Shown: one piece after another, positions 1-5,727 of the stretch | Position numbering within the stretch: position 1 is the first letter of the stretch | How the letters are laid out: each line of letters opens with the position of its first letter | Assembly: GCA_903825095.1 (NCBI GenBank) | Contig: CAIJZF010000049.1 | Location: 1 to 5,798, forward strand | Direction of reading: 5' to 3' | DNA: 5,798 nt | DNA from: an uncultured Bacteroidota bacterium | GTDB taxonomy: Bacteria > Bacteroidota > Bacteroidia > Chitinophagales > Chitinophagaceae | Position numbers and translations under genes: made by a program | The notes under the pieces: generated by a model | Told to the model about the DNA's origin: nothing | The model's database searches: none | Seen by the model: only the letters and a program-made list of their open reading frames with translations

Positions 1-87
1 TAGAAAGTTTACTATAATTTTCATGGGAGGCATTTTTGGTTTATACATTAGACCTTTGAACAAGATCATTTTAATACTAATAAATAT

Positions 88-99
88 AAGTAAATTTAC
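88..99 (+). promoter_or_regulatory. Candidate promoter -7 box or operator before glpD
   Basis: AAGTAAATTTAC lies 21 nt upstream of the glpD ATG. It contains TAAATTTA, which matches the Bacteroidota -7 consensus TAnnTTTG at all but the last base, and GTAAATTTAC, a 10-bp perfect palindrome. The identical 12-mer occurs at 4570-4581, 20 nt before ATG 4602. No good -33 TTTG stands at the usual spacing; the nearest TTTG (55-58) is 32 nt away. It could be a core promoter element, a repressor site or chance in AT-rich DNA. Confidence 0.35.
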
Positions 100-120
100 A
101 TCAGTCCATTAAAAAATAGT

Positions 121-1650
121 ATGAACCGAAGCGAACAATTAAAATCCCTAGCCACCGATACTGTTTGGGATATAATTGTAATTGGAGGAGGTGCTACTGG
201 ACTAGGCACCGCTTTAGATGCAGCTACCCGAGGATATAAAACCCTGCTTTTAGAAGGACATGATTTTGCCAAGGGCACTTCTAGTAGGTCTACTAAATTA
301 GTACATGGTGGTGTTAGGTATTTAGAACAAGGCAATATTAAATTAGTTAGAGAAGCTTTAAGAGAAAGAGGCTATCTATTAAAAAATGCACCGCATTTAA
401 CATCGGTACAAACTTTTATTGTTCCCGTTTTCAGTTGGTGGGAAAAAATGTTTTATGGATTAGGATTGAAATTTTATGATTTACTTTCTGGAAAATTATC
501 ACTAGGCGATACCCAAATACTTTCTAAAAAAGAAACCACCTCTCACCTTCCTACTATTAACGCCGATAAATTAGCAGGAGGTATTCTGTATTATGATGGA
601 CAGTTCGACGATAGTCATTTAGCTATTGAGATAGCGGCTACTGCTATTAAAAGTGGAGCCACTGTTCTTAACTACTGCAAGGCAACAGGCTTTATAAAAA
701 CCAAAGAAAAAATTACAGGAGTAGAATGTATAGATGTACTATCGGAAAAAAAATATACACTTAACACAAAGGTAGTTGTAAACGCCACAGGTGTTTTTAC
801 CAATGCCATTGTACAAATGGATAATGAATTAGAACATGATTTAGTAAGTCCTTCCCAAGGAATTCATTTAGTTATTGATGCTAAATTTTTTCCAGGCACA
901 GATGCCATGATGATACCTAAAACCGACGACGGCCGTGTTTTATTTGCTGTGCCTTGGCATGATAAAGTGGTTCTAGGCACTACCGATACGCCTATTGAAG
1001 AAATTTCATTTGAACCCAAACCTTTAGAAGAAGAAATTGAATTTATCATTAAACATATAAATAGGTATTGTACCAGCTTAATAACAAGAGCCGATATAAA
1101 TTCAGTTTATGTTGGCTTAAGACCACTAGTGAAACAAAAAAATAAGGTAAGCTCGGCGCTTATTTCGCGTGAACATCATTTAAGCGTATCGCCCACTGGG
1201 CTTATAACTATTACGGGAGGTAAATGGACTACTTATAGAAAAATGGCTGCTGATGCAGTGGACAATGCAGCCTTTATAGGAAAGTTCAATAAAGTAAAGT
1301 GTACTACTGCTCATACTCCAATTGGAGATGAGCTTGAGAAAGAAAATAGAATGAATGAAATTTTAAAAAATGATATTTCATTAAAAGAACTAGTACATCC
1401 AAATTATACATTTACCAAGGCAGGCTTAGTGTATGCAGTAAAATATGAAATGGCTATATGCATTGAAGATATTTTAGCTAGAAGAATGAGGCTACTTTTT
1501 TTAGATGCAAAATTAGCCATAGCAGTAGCCCCAATGGCAGCAAGTATAATAGCGCCTTATTTACAAAAAGATAAAAACTGGGAAGCTTTAGAAGTAAAAA
1601 GCTTTACTGAATTAGCAGGGCAATATATTTTACAATCTCCTATTTCTTAA
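121..1650 (+). CDS. glpD: Aerobic-type glycerol-3-phosphate dehydrogenase (FAD, quinone-linked)
   Basis: Oxidises sn-glycerol 3-phosphate to dihydroxyacetone phosphate and passes electrons through FAD to the quinone pool at the inner face of the cytoplasmic membrane (family knowledge). At 509 aa it is close to the roughly 500 aa of E. coli GlpD. Visible features: an N-terminal Rossmann FAD motif, GGGATG (residues 22-27), ending at Glu45 after a hydrophobic strand; the GlpD signature RSTKLVHGGVRYLEQG (56-71); ITGGKWTTYRKMA (364-376), the conserved flavin/substrate segment of the DAO fold; and a helical C-terminal domain with YEMAICIEDILARRMRLLF near residues 440-460. No signal peptide or membrane helix is seen, as expected for a peripheral enzyme. 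ATG 121 is the only sensible start, since the FAD strand begins at residue 16. No glycerol kinase or facilitator gene lies within the window. The identification is strong; only the electron acceptor is inferred from the family. Confidence 0.95.
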   Translation: MNRSEQLKSLATDTVWDIIVIGGGATGLGTALDAATRGYKTLLLEGHDFAKGTSSRSTKLVHGGVRYLEQGNIKLVREALRERGYLLKNAPHLTSVQTFIVPVFSWWEKMFYGLGLKFYDLLSGKLSLGDTQILSKKETTSHLPTINADKLAGGILYYDGQFDDSHLAIEIAATAIKSGATVLNYCKATGFIKTKEKITGVECIDVLSEKKYTLNTKVVVNATGVFTNAIVQMDNELEHDLVSPSQGIHLVIDAKFFPGTDAMMIPKTDDGRVLFAVPWHDKVVLGTTDTPIEEISFEPKPLEEEIEFIIKHINRYCTSLITRADINSVYVGLRPLVKQKNKVSSALISREHHLSVSPTGLITITGGKWTTYRKMAADAVDNAAFIGKFNKVKCTTAHTPIGDELEKENRMNEILKNDISLKELVHPNYTFTKAGLVYAVKYEMAICIEDILARRMRLLFLDAKLAIAVAPMAASIIAPYLQKDKNWEALEVKSFTELAGQYILQSPIS

Positions 1651-1656
1651 AAATAA

Positions 1657-1682
1657 GTTAAAAGCAGGTGTTTTGCTTAAAC
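1657..1682 (+). terminator. Weak hairpin after glpD, possible terminator
   Basis: Just past the glpD stop, AAGCA (1662-1666) pairs with TGCTT (1674-1678) around a 7-nt loop. GTT (1657-1659) pairs with AAC (1680-1682) beyond a small internal loop. The following sequence is only moderately T-rich, so this is a weak candidate. Confidence 0.22.
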
Positions 1683-1731
1683 CTTTATTAAAGTTTGAGG
1701 TCTTATACAAAAATATAAAAGGCTAGCATAT

Positions 1732-1743
1732 AGAAATATTTCT
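1732..1743 (+). promoter_or_regulatory. 12-bp perfect palindrome in the -33 region of the peroxidase promoter
   Basis: AGAAATATTTCT is a perfect palindrome. AGCA (1725-1728) and TGCT (1743-1746) add a second, outer inverted pair. It is centred about 26 bp upstream of the TATTTTTG box at 1760-1767, where a -33 TTTG would be expected and is missing. It could be a regulator binding site; no regulator can be named from the sequence. Confidence 0.3.
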
Positions 1744-1747
1744 GCTA

Positions 1748-1779
1748 TTTGTTACCTATTATTTTTGTTACCTATTATT
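1748..1779 (+). repeat. Perfect 2 x 16-bp tandem duplication
   Basis: TTTGTTACCTATTATT occurs at 1748-1763 and again, without any change, at 1764-1779. The junction of the two copies forms the only exact TAnnTTTG box upstream of the peroxidase gene. The perfect identity suggests a recent slippage-type duplication. Confidence 0.9.
1760..1767 (+). promoter_or_regulatory. Candidate -7 promoter box for the peroxidase gene
   Basis: TATTTTTG is an exact match to the Bacteroidota -7 consensus TAnnTTTG and sits 39 nt before ATG 1807, which would give a leader of roughly 30 nt. A -33 TTTG at the standard spacing is absent (TATT at 1737-1740). The box is assembled across the junction of a tandem 16-bp repeat. 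Its position also argues against translation starting at TTG 1765, which lies inside the box. Confidence 0.45.
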
Positions 1780-1806
1780 AATGGCAATACCTTAAAACTT
1801 ATCCTT

Positions 1807-3060
1807 ATGAAAAAATCAAACTTAGTTACCATTGCATTTCTGCTATTGATTGGCTTAATCATAAGTTGTTCCAAAACCGACCTTGCCTTACCATCTATCC
1901 CTTCAAATACGGGTGGGAATACGCAAACTAATAACCCCGCTGCAATGACAGTGGTAGATCCTTATGCTGCTATTAAATTAACATTCGGAACCAATATCGA
2001 CCCACTGAATTTACTTAACTATGCCAACCAAGCAATTCCTAACTATATTAATAAAGACAATACCGGTAACAATGTCATCACCAATGCTAAAGCCAGTATA
2101 GGAAGGGTGCTTTTTTATGATAAAAATTTAAGCACTACCAATACCATTTCTTGTAGTAGTTGCCATAAACAAAATTTTGCCTTTAGCGATACTAGTTTAA
2201 TAAGTGCTGGTGTGGAAGGCGGCCTTACTGTTAGGCATTCAATGCGTTTAATAAATGCAAGATTTGCCAACGAAGCAAAATTCTTTTGGAATGAAAGAGC
2301 CACTAGTTTAGAACAACAAACCACAATGCCTATACAAGATCATTTAGAAATGGGTTTTAGTGGTGTGAATGGAAGAGGCAATATGGCAAGTTTAATTACT
2401 AAACTTTCAAAAATTAATTATTACAACGAGCTATTTAAATTTGTGTATGGCGATACCGTTGTAACAGAAGCAAGAATGCAAGAGTCCTTAGCACAATTTA
2501 TAAGAAGTATACAATCCTTCGATGCTAAATATGATATTGGAAGGGCACAAGTTAGAAATGACAACGACCCCTTTCCTAATTTCACCGCAACAGAAAACAC
2601 AGGGAAAAATTTATATATGACGCCACCTGTTTTTAATAATAATGGAATAAGAATTGCTGGTGGCCTAGGTTGTAATGGTTGTCATAACGCCCCTGAATTT
2701 GATATCGACCCTAATTCAAGAAACAATGGCGTGATTGGAGTTATAGGCAGTAATGATATTGAATTGAATGATACAAGGGCCCCTTCCTTAAGAGATTTAT
2801 TGAAAACTGATGGCACTATTAATAGCCGTATGATGCACAATGGTGTGTTTAATAATTTAGCTGCCGTACTTGCGCATTATAATAATATTCCAGCGAATCC
2901 AAGAAACAATAATTTAGATGGAAAATTAAGACCTAATAATAATACACAGCAATTAAATTTAACTAATGATGAAAGAGACGCTGTGATTGCCTTTATGAGA
3001 ACTTTATCTGGCACATTAGTGTATACAGATAAAAAATGGTCTACCCCATTTATTAATTAA
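1807..3060 (+). CDS. Di-heme cytochrome c peroxidase / MauG-family lipoprotein
   Basis: Predicted periplasmic or membrane-anchored di-heme c-type protein of the bacterial cytochrome c peroxidase/MauG family, which reduces H2O2 or carries out high-valent heme oxidations. The 417-aa product begins with a lipoprotein signal: MKK, a hydrophobic stretch (residues 6-19) and a lipobox IISC with Cys21. An Asn/Thr/Pro-rich linker follows. Two heme c attachment motifs are present: CSSCH (Cys116, Cys119, His120) and CNGCH (Cys289, Cys292, His293). Other family marks are VLFYDKNLS just before heme 1, FFWNERA with Trp161, HLEMG (179-183) and MHNGVF around His344. The residue aligned with the axial Met of classical peroxidases is Tyr358 (LAAVLAHY), as in MauG. 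The frame is open back to TTG 1765, but that start would put 14 extra residues before the signal peptide and overlaps the promoter box, so ATG 1807 is chosen. The true substrate is unknown; no mau genes are nearby. Confidence 0.88.
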   Translation: MKKSNLVTIAFLLLIGLIISCSKTDLALPSIPSNTGGNTQTNNPAAMTVVDPYAAIKLTFGTNIDPLNLLNYANQAIPNYINKDNTGNNVITNAKASIGRVLFYDKNLSTTNTISCSSCHKQNFAFSDTSLISAGVEGGLTVRHSMRLINARFANEAKFFWNERATSLEQQTTMPIQDHLEMGFSGVNGRGNMASLITKLSKINYYNELFKFVYGDTVVTEARMQESLAQFIRSIQSFDAKYDIGRAQVRNDNDPFPNFTATENTGKNLYMTPPVFNNNGIRIAGGLGCNGCHNAPEFDIDPNSRNNGVIGVIGSNDIELNDTRAPSLRDLLKTDGTINSRMMHNGVFNNLAAVLAHYNNIPANPRNNNLDGKLRPNNNTQQLNLTNDERDAVIAFMRTLSGTLVYTDKKWSTPFIN

Positions 3061-3090
3061 GAATTCTAAGGTTTTCAATAAATACCTACT

Positions 3091-3098
3091 TAACTTTA
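3091..3098 (+). promoter_or_regulatory. Possible -7 box for the alcohol dehydrogenase gene
   Basis: TAACTTTA differs from TAnnTTTG only at the last base and lies 17 nt before ATG 3116, within the 55-bp gap after the peroxidase stop. There is no convincing -33 element. The dehydrogenase could equally be cotranscribed with the peroxidase gene. Confidence 0.2.
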
Positions 3099-3115
3099 GC
3101 ATTCAAAATTAAAAC

Positions 3116-4165
3116 ATGCCCAATACCCAATCATACGCAGCATTAAGTGCTACTACTGCTTTAGAAGCTTATTCTTTTGATAGAAGAAACCTAGGAGAAA
3201 ACGATGTTCAAGTAGAAATTTTATATTGTGGTGTTTGCCATAGCGACCTACATCAAGCCAAGAACGAATGGGGTGGCTCTGTTTATCCCATGGTACCAGG
3301 TCATGAAATTGTTGGTAAGGTTACTGCCGTAGGAAGCGGTGTTAGCAAATTCAAAATTGGTGATTTAGCAGGTGTGGGTGTAATGGTGGATAGTTGCAGA
3401 ACTTGCAAAAATTGTCAAGAGAGCTTAGAGCAATATTGTGCAGAAGGTATGACAGGTACATATAATGCTAAAGAAAGAAACGGAACAGGTATTACCATGG
3501 GTGGTTATTCAACACAAATTGTGGTGGATCAGCGTTATACATTGCACGTTTCTCCTAAATTAGATTTAGCAGCCGTGGCTCCTTTATTATGCGCAGGCAT
3601 TACTACTTATTCTCCTTTAGTATTTGCGGGTGTTAAAAAAGGTATGAAGGTAGCTATAGTTGGATTAGGTGGGCTAGGTCATATGGGTGTGAAGTTCGCT
3701 GTTTCTTTTGGCGCAGAAGTAACTGTTATTAGTACTTCTCCTTCTAAAGAAGCCGATGCCAAAAAATTAGGAGCTACACATTTTTTAATTAGCACCGATG
3801 CAGATGCAATGAAAAAATACAATAGTTATTTTGATGTGATCTTAGATGCTATTTCTGCGAATCACGATTTTACCACTTATTTAAATTTATTAGCTACCAA
3901 CGGAAAGTTAATGGTAGTAGGCCTTCCCATTGAGTCTCCAAAAGTGCAACCGTTTTCTTTAGTCACTAATAGAAGAAGTGTAATAGGTTCTTGTATTGGT
4001 GGCATGCAAGAGACACAAGAAATGCTTGACTATTGCGCCGAACACAATATTGTTTCAGACATAGAAATAATACCTATGCAAGGCATCAATGAAGCCTATA
4101 CAAGAATGTTAAAAGGAGATGTGAAATACCGTTTTGTAATTGACTTAGCTAGTTTGAAAAGCTAA
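3116..4165 (+). CDS. Zinc-dependent alcohol dehydrogenase / aldehyde reductase, YahK/CAD-like
   Basis: Cytosolic medium-chain dehydrogenase/reductase, probably an NADP(H)-dependent aldehyde reductase of the cinnamyl-alcohol-dehydrogenase group. Its 349 aa match the remembered length of E. coli YahK. The N-terminal GroES-like domain carries the catalytic zinc ligands Cys41 (in CGVCHSDLH), His63-Glu64 (GHEIVG) and Cys159 (LLCAGITTYSPL). A structural zinc site is complete: Cys94, Cys97, Cys100 and Cys108. The Rossmann domain has GLGGLGHMG (183-191). The second strand ends in ISTSPSK (205-211): Ser/Thr and Lys replace the Asp that selects NAD, which favours NADP (inference from the family). ATG 3116 places the zinc motif at the usual distance from the N-terminus. 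The gene follows the peroxidase by 55 bp on the same strand. The physiological substrate cannot be told from the sequence; these enzymes are broad-range aldehyde reductases. Confidence 0.92.
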   Translation: MPNTQSYAALSATTALEAYSFDRRNLGENDVQVEILYCGVCHSDLHQAKNEWGGSVYPMVPGHEIVGKVTAVGSGVSKFKIGDLAGVGVMVDSCRTCKNCQESLEQYCAEGMTGTYNAKERNGTGITMGGYSTQIVVDQRYTLHVSPKLDLAAVAPLLCAGITTYSPLVFAGVKKGMKVAIVGLGGLGHMGVKFAVSFGAEVTVISTSPSKEADAKKLGATHFLISTDADAMKKYNSYFDVILDAISANHDFTTYLNLLATNGKLMVVGLPIESPKVQPFSLVTNRRSVIGSCIGGMQETQEMLDYCAEHNIVSDIEIIPMQGINEAYTRMLKGDVKYRFVIDLASLKS

Positions 4166-4172
4166 TTACAAA

Positions 4173-4212
4173 TTTAATCAACGAGTTTATTCAACCACTT
4201 TAATTGATTAAA
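4173..4212. terminator. Inverted repeat between convergent genes, possible bidirectional terminator
   Basis: TTTAATCAA (4173-4181) and TTGATTAAA (4204-4212) form a perfect 9-bp stem around a 22-nt loop. It lies in the 61-bp gap between the convergent dehydrogenase and CDGSH genes. The stem is AT-rich, the loop is long and no strong T tract follows on either strand, so only the location supports a terminator role. Confidence 0.3.
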
Positions 4213-4226
4213 CTACTATTTCAGTA

Positions 4227-4451
4227 TTAAACCGTTTTTTTAGGAGGAAGCGCGAAAGCAGTAGCCTCATGTGTGAAGTTGCCATTGTGTGCACCATCGC
4301 AGAAAGGTTTGTTTTTGCTTAAACCGCAACGACAAAGTCCAATGACTTCTCTACCTGCTAAATCGTAAGTATTTCCACTACGATCTTCAATAGTAAAATC
4401 GCCTTCCACTTTAATTGACCCGTTATTGTTAATTGTAATTTTAGTAGCCAT
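4227..4451 (-). CDS. Small CDGSH-type iron-sulfur protein
   Basis: A 74-aa single-domain protein expected to bind a [2Fe-2S] cluster through three Cys and one His, as in the mitoNEET/CDGSH family. The signature is complete: [16 protein letters not shown], with ligands Cys40, Cys42, Cys51 and His55 and the conserved Pro49 and Asp52-Gly53. The N-terminal 30 residues are a short beta-rich lead ([15 protein letters not shown]). No signal peptide or membrane helix is present, so it should be cytosolic, unlike the membrane-anchored eukaryotic forms. The frame is open to a TTG at 4472, but that codon overlaps the TATTTTTG promoter box; ATG 4451 fits better and gives a typical short product. It converges on the alcohol dehydrogenase and diverges from the VWA operon. 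Such proteins are proposed to act in redox sensing or in electron or cluster transfer; the role of this one is unknown. Confidence 0.9.
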   Translation of the reverse strand: MATKITINNNGSIKVEGDFTIEDRSGNTYDLAGREVIGLCRCGLSKNKPFCDGAHNGNFTHEATAFALPPKKTV

Positions 4452-4469
4452 TTTATTTAATTTAGGCTT

Positions 4470-4477
4470 CAAAAATA
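4470..4477 (-). promoter_or_regulatory. Candidate -7 promoter box for the CDGSH gene
   Basis: Read on the minus strand, TATTTTTG is an exact TAnnTTTG box 18 nt before ATG 4451. The same octamer stands before the peroxidase gene. No TTTG is present at the -33 distance; a 13-bp inverted repeat (4489-4501) occupies that region. Confidence 0.45.
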
Positions 4478-4488
4478 GGGCTTCTTAG

Positions 4489-4501
4489 CCAATCGAATTG
4501 G
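4489..4501. promoter_or_regulatory. Inverted repeat in divergent promoter region
   Basis: CCAAT-CGA-ATTGG has perfect 5-bp arms around a 3-bp centre. It lies between the divergent CDGSH and VWA genes, 11 bp upstream of the CDGSH -7 box, where it could act as an operator. The arms are short, so chance is a real alternative. Confidence 0.22.
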
Positions 4502-4569
4502 TTTGTTTTTGAATACCGCCTCCACCACTAGCTGAGCCTTAAACAAATTGCTTAAAACTCAGTTTTTAC

Positions 4570-4582
4570 AAGTAAATTTACT
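4570..4582 (+). promoter_or_regulatory. Candidate -7 box or operator before the VWA operon
   Basis: The 12-mer AAGTAAATTTAC (4570-4581) repeats the sequence found at 88-99 before glpD. Here it is part of a 12-bp perfect palindrome, AGTAAATTTACT (4571-4582). It ends 20 nt before ATG 4602. TAAATTTA within it is one base off TAnnTTTG. An ATTG at 4547-4550 could serve as a poor -33 element with 22-nt spacing. The position supports the view that translation once started, or still starts, at 4602. Confidence 0.35.
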
Positions 4583-4601
4583 CCCGCCTAATTCGTAAAA
4601 A

Positions 4602-4661
4602 ATGAAAGGATTTCAGTTTAAAACATACGAAGCCCCAGATCAATCGCCCTTTGATAAATAG
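4602..4661 (+). other. Separated N-terminus of the VWA gene, ending in an in-frame TAG
   Basis: From ATG 4602 the frame reads MKGFQFKTYEAPDQSPFDK and then TAG (4659-4661). It is in the same frame as the VWA gene: after the TAG it continues FEIFKELIVHTSGDFDEAI without further stops to 5708. This opening resembles the N-termini I remember for Bacteroidota VWA proteins of this kind (MKGF...SPFD...IF.EL...TSGD), so ATG 4602 was very likely the ancestral start. One base change from a sense codon such as AAG, CAG or TTG would explain the stop. It may be a real nonsense mutation, a sequencing or assembly error, or a 19-aa leader peptide. It is 28 codons from ATG 4602 to GTG 4686. Confidence 0.6.
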
Positions 4662-4673
4662 TTTGAAATATTC

Positions 4674-4678
4674 AAGGA
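4674..4678 (+). promoter_or_regulatory. AAGGA, possible ribosome binding site for GTG 4686
   Basis: AAGGA sits 7 nt before GTG 4686, good spacing for a Shine-Dalgarno sequence, and lies just downstream of the TAG at 4659-4661, so it could support re-initiation. It also encodes conserved-looking residues of the original frame (Lys-Glu) and may be there for that reason alone. Confidence 0.3.
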
Positions 4679-4685
4679 ACTCATT

Positions 4686-5708
4686 GTGCATACTTCAGGG
4701 GATTTTGACGAAGCCATTAGCTGGATGCGTGAATTAGATGTAGAATATAAATTAACTGACGAAAAATATACCATTGACGATTTTATAGAGGATTTAAAAA
4801 AGAAGGGCTATATCAAACAAGAGATTAAAGATGGTGGTGGAGATGGGGAAACAAAAATAACTGCGAAAACAGAAAGGGCTATTCGACAAACTGCCCTAAA
4901 TAATATTTTCGGGAATTTACAATCTGCGGGTAAGGGCAACCATAAAACAAAAACCTTGGGCCAGGGCGATGAAAAAAATGGAGAATTCAAAGAATTTAAT
5001 TTTGGCGACAATATTGAAAATATTTCTTTAACAGAGAGTATCAAAAATGCACAAATTAATCATGGCATTGATGCATTTAATTTAACAGAAGATGATTTAG
5101 TAGTAGAACAAACCGAACAAAAATCTCAAATGAGCACCGTGCTTATGATTGATATAAGTCATAGCATGATTTTATATGGAGAAGATAGAATTACACCTGC
5201 TAAAAAAGTGGCCATGGCATTAGCAGAATTAATCACCACGCGTTATCCTAAAGACACCATTGATATTCTAGTATTCGGAGACGACGCCTGGACTATTAGT
5301 ATTCAAGAGCTACCTTATTTAAAAGTAGGACCCTATCATACCAATACGGTGGCGGGTTTGCAGCTGGCCATGGATATATTAAGAAGAAAGAGAAATACCA
5401 ATAAGCAAATTTTTATGATTACCGATGGTAAGCCTAGTTGTATTAAAGAGCCAGATGGTAATTATTATATGAATAGCAATGGACTAGACCAATACATAGT
5501 AGAGAAATGTTATAATCAAGCGAAGATGGCTAGAAAATTACATATACCTATTACCACATTTATGATTGCACAGGACCCTTACTTACAAAAATTTGTGAAT
5601 GCCTTTACCGAAGCGAATCAAGGAAAAGCTTTTTACACAGGCTTAAAAGGTTTAGGAGAAATGATATTTGAAGATTACGAAACCAATAGAAAAAAGAAAC
5701 TTAAATAA
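4686..5708 (+). CDS. VWA-domain (MIDAS) protein, CoxE/BchD-like partner of an AAA+ ATPase; N-terminus interrupted
   Basis: A cytosolic protein with a charged N-terminal region (residues 1-145) and a C-terminal von Willebrand A domain (about 150-320). The metal-ion-dependent adhesion site is intact: DISHS (Asp156, Ser158, Ser160), Thr219 in HTNTVAGL, and Asp247 in MITDGKPS. No signal peptide or membrane helix is seen, unlike the BatA/BatB type. VWA proteins of this kind work with MoxR- or Mg-chelatase-I-like AAA+ ATPases to remodel or insert metal into target proteins; the gene starting at 5728, 19 nt downstream, looks like that ATPase. The open frame starts at GTG 4686 (340 aa), but the ancestral start is probably ATG 4602, which would give 368 codons including a TAG at codon 20. 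The product from GTG 4686 lacks 28 N-terminal residues yet keeps the whole VWA domain, so it may still function. The client protein is unknown. Confidence 0.82.
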   Translation: MHTSGDFDEAISWMRELDVEYKLTDEKYTIDDFIEDLKKKGYIKQEIKDGGGDGETKITAKTERAIRQTALNNIFGNLQSAGKGNHKTKTLGQGDEKNGEFKEFNFGDNIENISLTESIKNAQINHGIDAFNLTEDDLVVEQTEQKSQMSTVLMIDISHSMILYGEDRITPAKKVAMALAELITTRYPKDTIDILVFGDDAWTISIQELPYLKVGPYHTNTVAGLQLAMDILRRKRNTNKQIFMITDGKPSCIKEPDGNYYMNSNGLDQYIVEKCYNQAKMARKLHIPITTFMIAQDPYLQKFVNAFTEANQGKAFYTGLKGLGEMIFEDYETNRKKKLK

Positions 5709-5727
5709 TTAGTACAAACATATTTAT

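Noticed and set aside
2..112. Open plus-strand frame at the left edge, ending at TAA 110-112, possibly the tail of an upstream gene
   Set aside because: It has only 36 codons, no recognisable motif and an unusual Ile-rich composition, and it overlaps the candidate glpD promoter. It cannot be told from chance AT-rich sequence.
96..335. Minus-strand open frame of 79 codons overlapping the start of glpD
   Set aside because: It lies antisense to the conserved FAD and HGG motifs of glpD and encodes a low-complexity, unrecognisable peptide; it is a shadow of the real gene.
864..1049. Minus-strand open frame inside glpD
   Set aside because: It is antisense to well-conserved GlpD coding sequence and has no recognisable domain.
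1765..1806. TTG start adding 14 residues to the peroxidase
   Set aside because: The added residues would precede a good lipoprotein signal peptide, and the TTG lies within the TATTTTTG promoter box; ATG 1807 is the better start.
2115..2324. Minus-strand open frame inside the peroxidase gene
   Set aside because: It is antisense to the first heme motif region, has no recognisable domain and has no promoter-like sequence.
4452..4472. TTG start at 4472 adding 7 residues to the CDGSH protein
   Set aside because: The TTG overlaps the candidate -7 box, so it would probably not be in the transcript; ATG 4451 gives a normal N-terminus.
4659..4661. Amber codon as evidence of a recoded genetic code (TAG read as an amino acid)
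   Set aside because: No other in-frame TAG occurs in the five complete genes, so a single point mutation or base-call error is far simpler.
4808..5044. Minus-strand open frame inside the VWA gene
   Set aside because: It is antisense to the charged linker of the VWA protein; its Ser/Pro/Phe-rich composition is what antisense of Lys/Gly/Glu codons gives.
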